Part shown: in pieces, positions 59,404 to 64,000 of the stretch
How positions within the stretch are numbered: the first letter of the stretch is position 1
Layout: every line of letters starts with the position of its first letter
Source: Arachis hypogaea
Taxonomy: Eukaryota > Streptophyta > Magnoliopsida > Fabales > Fabaceae
NCBI RefSeq assembly: GCF_003086295.3
Contig: NC_092048.1
Span: forward strand, 111,678,276-111,742,275
DNA length: 64,000 bases
Reading direction: 5' to 3'
Position numbers and translations under genes: made by a program
The notes under the pieces: generated by a model
Databases searched by the model: none
Told to the model about the DNA's origin: nothing
Seen by the model: only the letters and a program-made list of their open reading frames with translations

Positions 59404-59823
59404 TAATCTAAAAATAATATATTTAAAGTTTTAATTACATATTGTATAAATATAGTTGGTTATTTTATCATGTATAACTATCTGTTACTTTTGATTATGA
59501 AAAAAAATTCAAGTTTTAACCCCTTTTTCATCTTGAAGGGTTATACTTTATATTAACTTTTTCAACATCAAAAGTCCTGGTAATGATTCTTTAGATGCTA
59601 ATGAGTCAAATGATGATTTTTAATGAATTTTTAAAAATAGTTTATTATTCCGTTTTAAGTTCATAAATTTATAAAAATGTAGATTTTTTGGAATTTGAAC
59701 TAAAATATAAAATTGGATTTCTATTCTTATTTGTTTTGATTTTTTGATATTTTATTTGAATCTAAATGGGGTTATTTTTTATTGATATTTATATTTTAAA
59801 GTTAATATAATTAACTTAAAAGT
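59404..59823. repeat. Right arm (inner part) of the long inverted-repeat element
   Basis: Mirror of 46440-46816. The short ATATGTAAT...ATTACATAT palindrome at 59399-59446 looks like the original fold point of the element. The arm continues after the Pack-MULE at 61349. Confidence 0.65.
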
Positions 59824-59832
59824 AATAAATGT

Positions 59833-61339
59833 GACTAAAACCCCAAAGTGGTCCCTGAGATTGGGCGAGTTACCCATAATCGTCATTGACTTTTAAAATT
59901 CCCTAATAGTATCCCTCACATTAAGCTTCGGGACCCATAGTTGTCCTACGACCCTTTCCGGTGCACAGTCAGCAAATAGAGTAATGATCTGGCACCTCCC
60001 ATGCCATGCTGGAGCCAGCAACGGCTAGCTGACGTGGCAAATCTTAATTTTCTACCCAATGTGGTCCTGATCCCATTAAAACCCTAAAAGCTAAGAATGA
60101 TTATTATCTGTAGTATCTCTTCTTCCCTTCTCCTTCATCCCATAATTGTGGTCCACCATTGTGATTTAGTGGAGATTTCATTAATACTCTGAAGCAATGT
60201 TTGGAGGTGAAGGGCAAGCCAGTGATTATTCAGCTAAGCATAAATGCCCTTTATCTCAATCTACTCATTCTATTGATATAATATATAATGCTAAAAATAC
60301 AAGGAAAAAAAAATCTTGGACAAATGATAAATATTAATAAGTGAATTTCACCCATAATTTTCAAACATGCAATCCAGACCACTGTGCTAGATTGATAATA
60401 GGAACAGAAGAATAATTAATACCTGGTTCTTCCTCCTACCAAGTGGGTGATTAAACTTGCAATTGAATCCAAATTTGCAAGTTCCAGTTTTAAGATAGAA
60501 AGCACAATCTTCAGCATCAGGCCTCAGTGGATATTGCTGTTGAACTCTACCACTGCTTCTATCTTTCTTCTTCTCCACTTCTTCATCACCTTCAACTTCA
60601 ACTTCATCATCACCATTACCATCACCATCAACATCAAAATCTCCACTTACCTTAGCAACCTCACTTTCTTTCACATTCGCATTCCAGCCATAACCCTCAT
60701 CATCATCCCAACCATCATTATTATCACTCCCTTGTGCTTCACCTGTTTCTGGGGGCACAACCACCTTCACCACCCAATTCCTCACCACCATATTCTCCAC
60801 TACCAGCTACAAAGTCCGAATCTTTCTTCTCATTTTCAGCTACCCTTTCATCCTCATCCTTCAAATCCAACTTCTTGTGGAACTCGGCACCAAGTTCATC
60901 ACGAGTTTCATCCTGCAATCCCAAATTTTCACTGAGATCTGGCTCTGACAGGTTGATTTTATTATGTGGAAAACACCTTTGCACATGTCAATGGAATCTC
61001 CGTTAAATCACAATGGTGGACTACAATTATGGGATGAAGGAGAAGGGAAGAAGAGATACTACATATAATAATCATTCTTAGCTTTTAGGGTTTTAATGAG
61101 ATCAGGACCATATTGGGTAGAAAATTAAGATTTGCCACGTCAGCTAGCCGTTGCTGGCTCCAGCATGGCATGGGAGGTGCCAGATCATTACTCCGTTTGC
61201 TGACTGTGCGCCAAAAAGGGTCGCAGGACAACTATGGGTCCCGGAGCTGAATGTGAGGGATACTATTAGGGAATTTTAAAAGTCAAGGACGATTATGGGT
61301 AACTCGCCCAATCTCAAGGACCATTTTAGGATTTTAGTC
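59833..61339. mobile_element. Pack-MULE carrying a CCCH zinc-finger gene fragment
   Basis: A 1507-bp element with inverted repeats of about 350 bp (59833-60180 and 60990-61339), beginning GACTAAAAC and ending GATTTTAGTC, and an identical 9-bp duplication AATAAATGT on each side (59824-59832 and 61340-61348). This is the hallmark of a Mutator-like element. No transposase is present. The interior (60187-60985) holds an exon of a host CCCH zinc-finger gene on the minus strand. It sits in the right arm of the older inverted-repeat element. Confidence 0.9.
60423..60960 (-). pseudogene. Captured exon of a CCCH zinc-finger protein gene
   Basis: The minus strand encodes an acidic region, then [30 protein letters not shown], a complete C-x8-C-x5-C-x3-H finger in the context typical of plant CCCH proteins related to Arabidopsis C3H43/C3H67, which bind RNA or DNA. 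The exon ends CAG|GTATTAA at 60423/60422, a proper splice donor, and about 60950 has an AG acceptor-like edge, so a genomic exon with flanking intron was captured. The N-terminal half (60950-60740) and the zinc-finger half (60800-60423) are in different frames, so a frameshift near 60790-60800 breaks the reading. Only one finger is present, where whole family members usually carry several. Confidence 0.8.
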
Positions 61340-61348
61340 AATAAATGT

Positions 61349-61715
61349 CAATAATCTGTATCAATACTAAATTGAATCAACCTGATTCGATTTACTATAC
61401 ATGTGCTGTTCAGTAATAAATCGAATTAATTATATTCGATTTATATATATACGATGTATTAGTAATAAATAGAATTTAGTTGATTCAATTTACTATTAGG
61501 ACAACATATACATGCTAAATCGAATTGCTTCGATTTATTACTAAAAAGTGTAAATCGATTCTAATTTATTCGATTTACATAGAATTATTTATGACATATT
61601 TATAGCAAAAATTAAAATAAAAAATTGACGTAATTTTAAAGTCGAAATAATTTATTAGTGTGTTTTACCTAATAATTAATTTAATAACTAATTTTTTTGT
61701 ATATACGTAATATAA
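61349..61715. repeat. Right arm (outer part) of the long inverted-repeat element
   Basis: Mirror of about 46110-46440, with repeated TCGATTTA words (61389-61590) and AATTAATTTAATAACTAATTTTTTT near the edge, matching 46110-46145 inverted. The exact end is uncertain. Confidence 0.55.
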
Positions 61716-62189
61716 TTGTTACTTCAATTACTAGCCAAGTAGACTAGTCAATTTTTGTTCCCAATACTCTAACATTTCTATCAAATGCCCTTTAAATTCC
61801 TTTGCCAGTTTTATACACAAACTATATTTAGCAGTAGAATATGACATTTGATACATATTGCATAACCTTTTTAATTCATTAATGTACAAGCCTATGTAAT
61901 GGCGTTCATACCTTAATAATTGTCTTTTATATATCTCATTTTATTCTGTATCCGATTTTCATCCTTTTACTACATATTAAAAATAATGTCAGAATCTTTA
62001 ATGGCAAATCACCATTGTTGTAAATAGGGCAAAATTTTTTGGTTGGATTTCTCCTTGGGTGTATGAATTATTGAATTATGTGAACTACTACAACACACTA
62101 TCTACATTCTACACAAAAGTGGTTAGAAAAGATGTTACATTTTTGACAATGAAAGAAAAAGAAAAAAAAGATATGTGCAAAAAAAAAAA
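61716..62189. other. AT-rich intergenic, no gene seen
   Basis: No reading frame or repeat could be supported in this stretch. Confidence 0.4.
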
Positions 62190-62335
62190 AAATTAACTAT
62201 TAAATTAGTTATTATATATTTGTGATTGTATATAAATATATATTATTTAATTTTTTAATGTGTATTTTATATTTTAATATATATTTTATACAAATAACTA
62301 ATTTGATAATTGATTTTTATATATACATATTTGAG
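62190..62335. repeat. Small AT-rich TIR-like element
   Basis: Starts TTAAATTAGTTATTATATATTTG and ends with the inverse CAAATAACTAATTTGATAATTGA. It resembles sequence at 46110-46260, so it is a dispersed repeat in this genome. Too AT-rich to class by eye. Confidence 0.5.
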
Positions 62336-63629
62336 AAAAATATATGGTTTCATAGTGCTCCTTTGCTCCTACATTCATCCATGGAGGAAGAAGCATCTTC
62401 AGCATATACTAGTTCCTAAAGGAATATTGTTGGTAACAAATGTGTGTAATGTTTTCTTTTCTTTTTTTTTTTTTTTTTTGTTCATGGCTTCATGTGAGTA
62501 ATGTTTTTTTGTCAATCATGTGCGTAATGTTTGTGCCACGTATCAACCATCAAGAGGTGAATGAAGACTAGGTTTCAGTTTTTGGATTTTGGTGAAACAC
62601 TAGGGCGCAGATAATAGATAAATAATAGCTCAAGATCCAAGTCTAAGCCAGCTAAAATAAGCCCATTCCAGCTTGCTTTAGGGTCTTAAGCTATATAAGA
62701 GACAATCAGAGAATCTGGATCAAAGTATATATGTAGCTTTTTCCGTCCAAAAAAGGGGTATGTACAATAATACCAAAAAAGGGGTACAGCAATGTTAACA
62801 TATTTTGAGCTTAAGGTGTTTGCCTCTTACTAAGCCACGCCAAGTTTAAATTCTAGTAGTGATAACTAAGTTAGTATGTGTGAGTGTATGTGTGTTGTAT
62901 GAAAAAAAAAAAGAAACTTTAAAAAATTGGAAATTAAAGGAAAAATCCCCAAATGAAAAAAAATTCTAAAAAATAATTAATGATAAGTATTGATATCTAA
63001 AAACTTGTGGTCAGACAATTTAATTCTCAATAAAATTAAATTATCAAATGAATTTTTAACTTTTTTTATTTATTAGACAAATCAATTTTTAAATTAAATT
63101 TTGATAAAAAATTAGACAAATTAATACTTATTATTATTTAATAAAGACATAATATAATAGTCTTTAAAAATTTTAAAATTTTCAGACAATCCCTTTATAT
63201 AGATGAATAATATGATGTGTGGAGAATTATTTGTCTAATAAAATAAAAATATAAAATTAATTTAGTGATTAACATTTGTTAAGAATTAACGTGACTGATT
63301 AAATATTTTTTAGGGACTAATTTAGGATATTATTTATTGGGTTTTTCTAAGTTTGTAGAAGAAATAATTATATAATATAGTGTCAAATTTTTTATCACCT
63401 AAAAAGAAAAAAGACTTATACACAAATTCTCACAAAGCAAAAAAAAAAAATCTTGCATGAAATAACATCTTAAAAATATAATTATTTATGTATTTTTTAT
63501 TATTAATTTAAATTTTTTTAAAAAATAATCTTATAGCCATTAACAGTATCATTTAGTCAAAGCTAAATCATCTACTAAGAAACTAGAAAATTTTACGAAA
63601 AGAATCCTTGCATCTCTTAGAATGCAATT
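62336..63629. other. AT-rich intergenic, no gene seen
   Basis: Contains a T run at 62462-62480 and several A runs (about 62900, 63440). No credible coding sequence or RNA gene. Confidence 0.4.
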
Positions 63630-64000
63630 GTTTTTTGAGACTAAAACTGAAATTGAGTATTGTGTTTGGTGATTAAAAAATAGAGTTAAAATTTTAATTT
63701 TAGGATACAAAATTTCAATTCTTTCAATACTTCTAGAAAGTGAAAATACAAAGAATTGAATTTTTCAGGGACGACGACAGAAATTTTTTATAACATTTGT
63801 TTTAAAAAATATTCTCATTTAATTTTTAAATTTTAAATCTACTCTTCAATTTCTATATTTATCTTAAATTAAACATGATACTGAGATATAACTCAATCTA
63901 ATATATTTTACACCATACATAATATAAAAATTTAATTTAATTTCTATCTTTCAATTTTTGTCTTTCAATTTCTATCTCTCAATCTCAGTTTTACTTCCAA
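63630..64000. mobile_element. MITE-like element reaching the window edge
   Basis: Left end TTTTGAGACTAAAACTGAAATTGAG is mirrored by CTCAATCTCAGTTTTACTTCC at the right edge of the window. The body is AT-rich with CTTTCAATTTCTATCT words. The right terminus and target duplication may lie just outside, so class is not set. Confidence 0.5.

Overview
The window looks like plant nuclear DNA from a legume, most probably a peanut relative (Arachis). It is AT-rich and intron-bearing, and it is crowded with plant LTR retrotransposons, LINEs and terminal-inverted-repeat elements. The genus call rests on recognising the abundant peanut LTR that begins TGATGAGCGGATA (here at 38446 and 53059). It is recognition by eye, not a database result.

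Only two ordinary host genes are visible. One is a two-exon gene of the plant 'hydroxyproline-rich' family (4714-6822, +). The other is a single-exon BTB/POZ plus beta-propeller gene (44008-45420, +). Nearly everything else is mobile DNA.

Layout. 1-3311: broken Tat-lineage Ty3/gypsy element with an inverted protease segment and a 3' LTR. 3312-7214: host gene 1 and its flanks. 7220-26462: gypsy element B (- strand, target duplication ATGTT), whose 3' LTR was split by the complete gypsy element A (7537-18126, + strand, target duplication GTAAC). B also carries a Mutator-like element (18960-19944), and its 5' LTR carries a hAT-like element (25492-26143). About 26515-33250: a full-length but decayed L1-type LINE (- strand). 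33251-37545: TIR elements and simple repeats. 37640-40575: a second LINE remnant split by a solo LTR. 40578-42890: a decayed Ptta/En/Spm-type transposase gene. 43849-45420: host gene 2 with a TATA box. 46110-61715: a long inverted-repeat element whose centre was hit by gypsy element C (46822-59398, - strand, target duplication ATATG) and whose right arm was hit by a Pack-MULE (59833-61339). C itself carries a solo LTR (53059-54620). 61716-64000: AT-rich DNA with small TIR elements.

Elements A and C are close relatives with the same plan: LTR, tRNA-Asp-type primer site, gag-protease-RT-RNaseH-integrase frame, a block of 105-107-bp tandem repeats, a spliced gene on the opposite strand, polypurine tract, LTR. 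In both, the sense polyprotein is full of stops while the antisense gene is fully open across its intron. That contrast and the Pack-MULE carrying a CCCH zinc-finger exon are the most interesting observations here. No RNA genes or CRISPR arrays were found.
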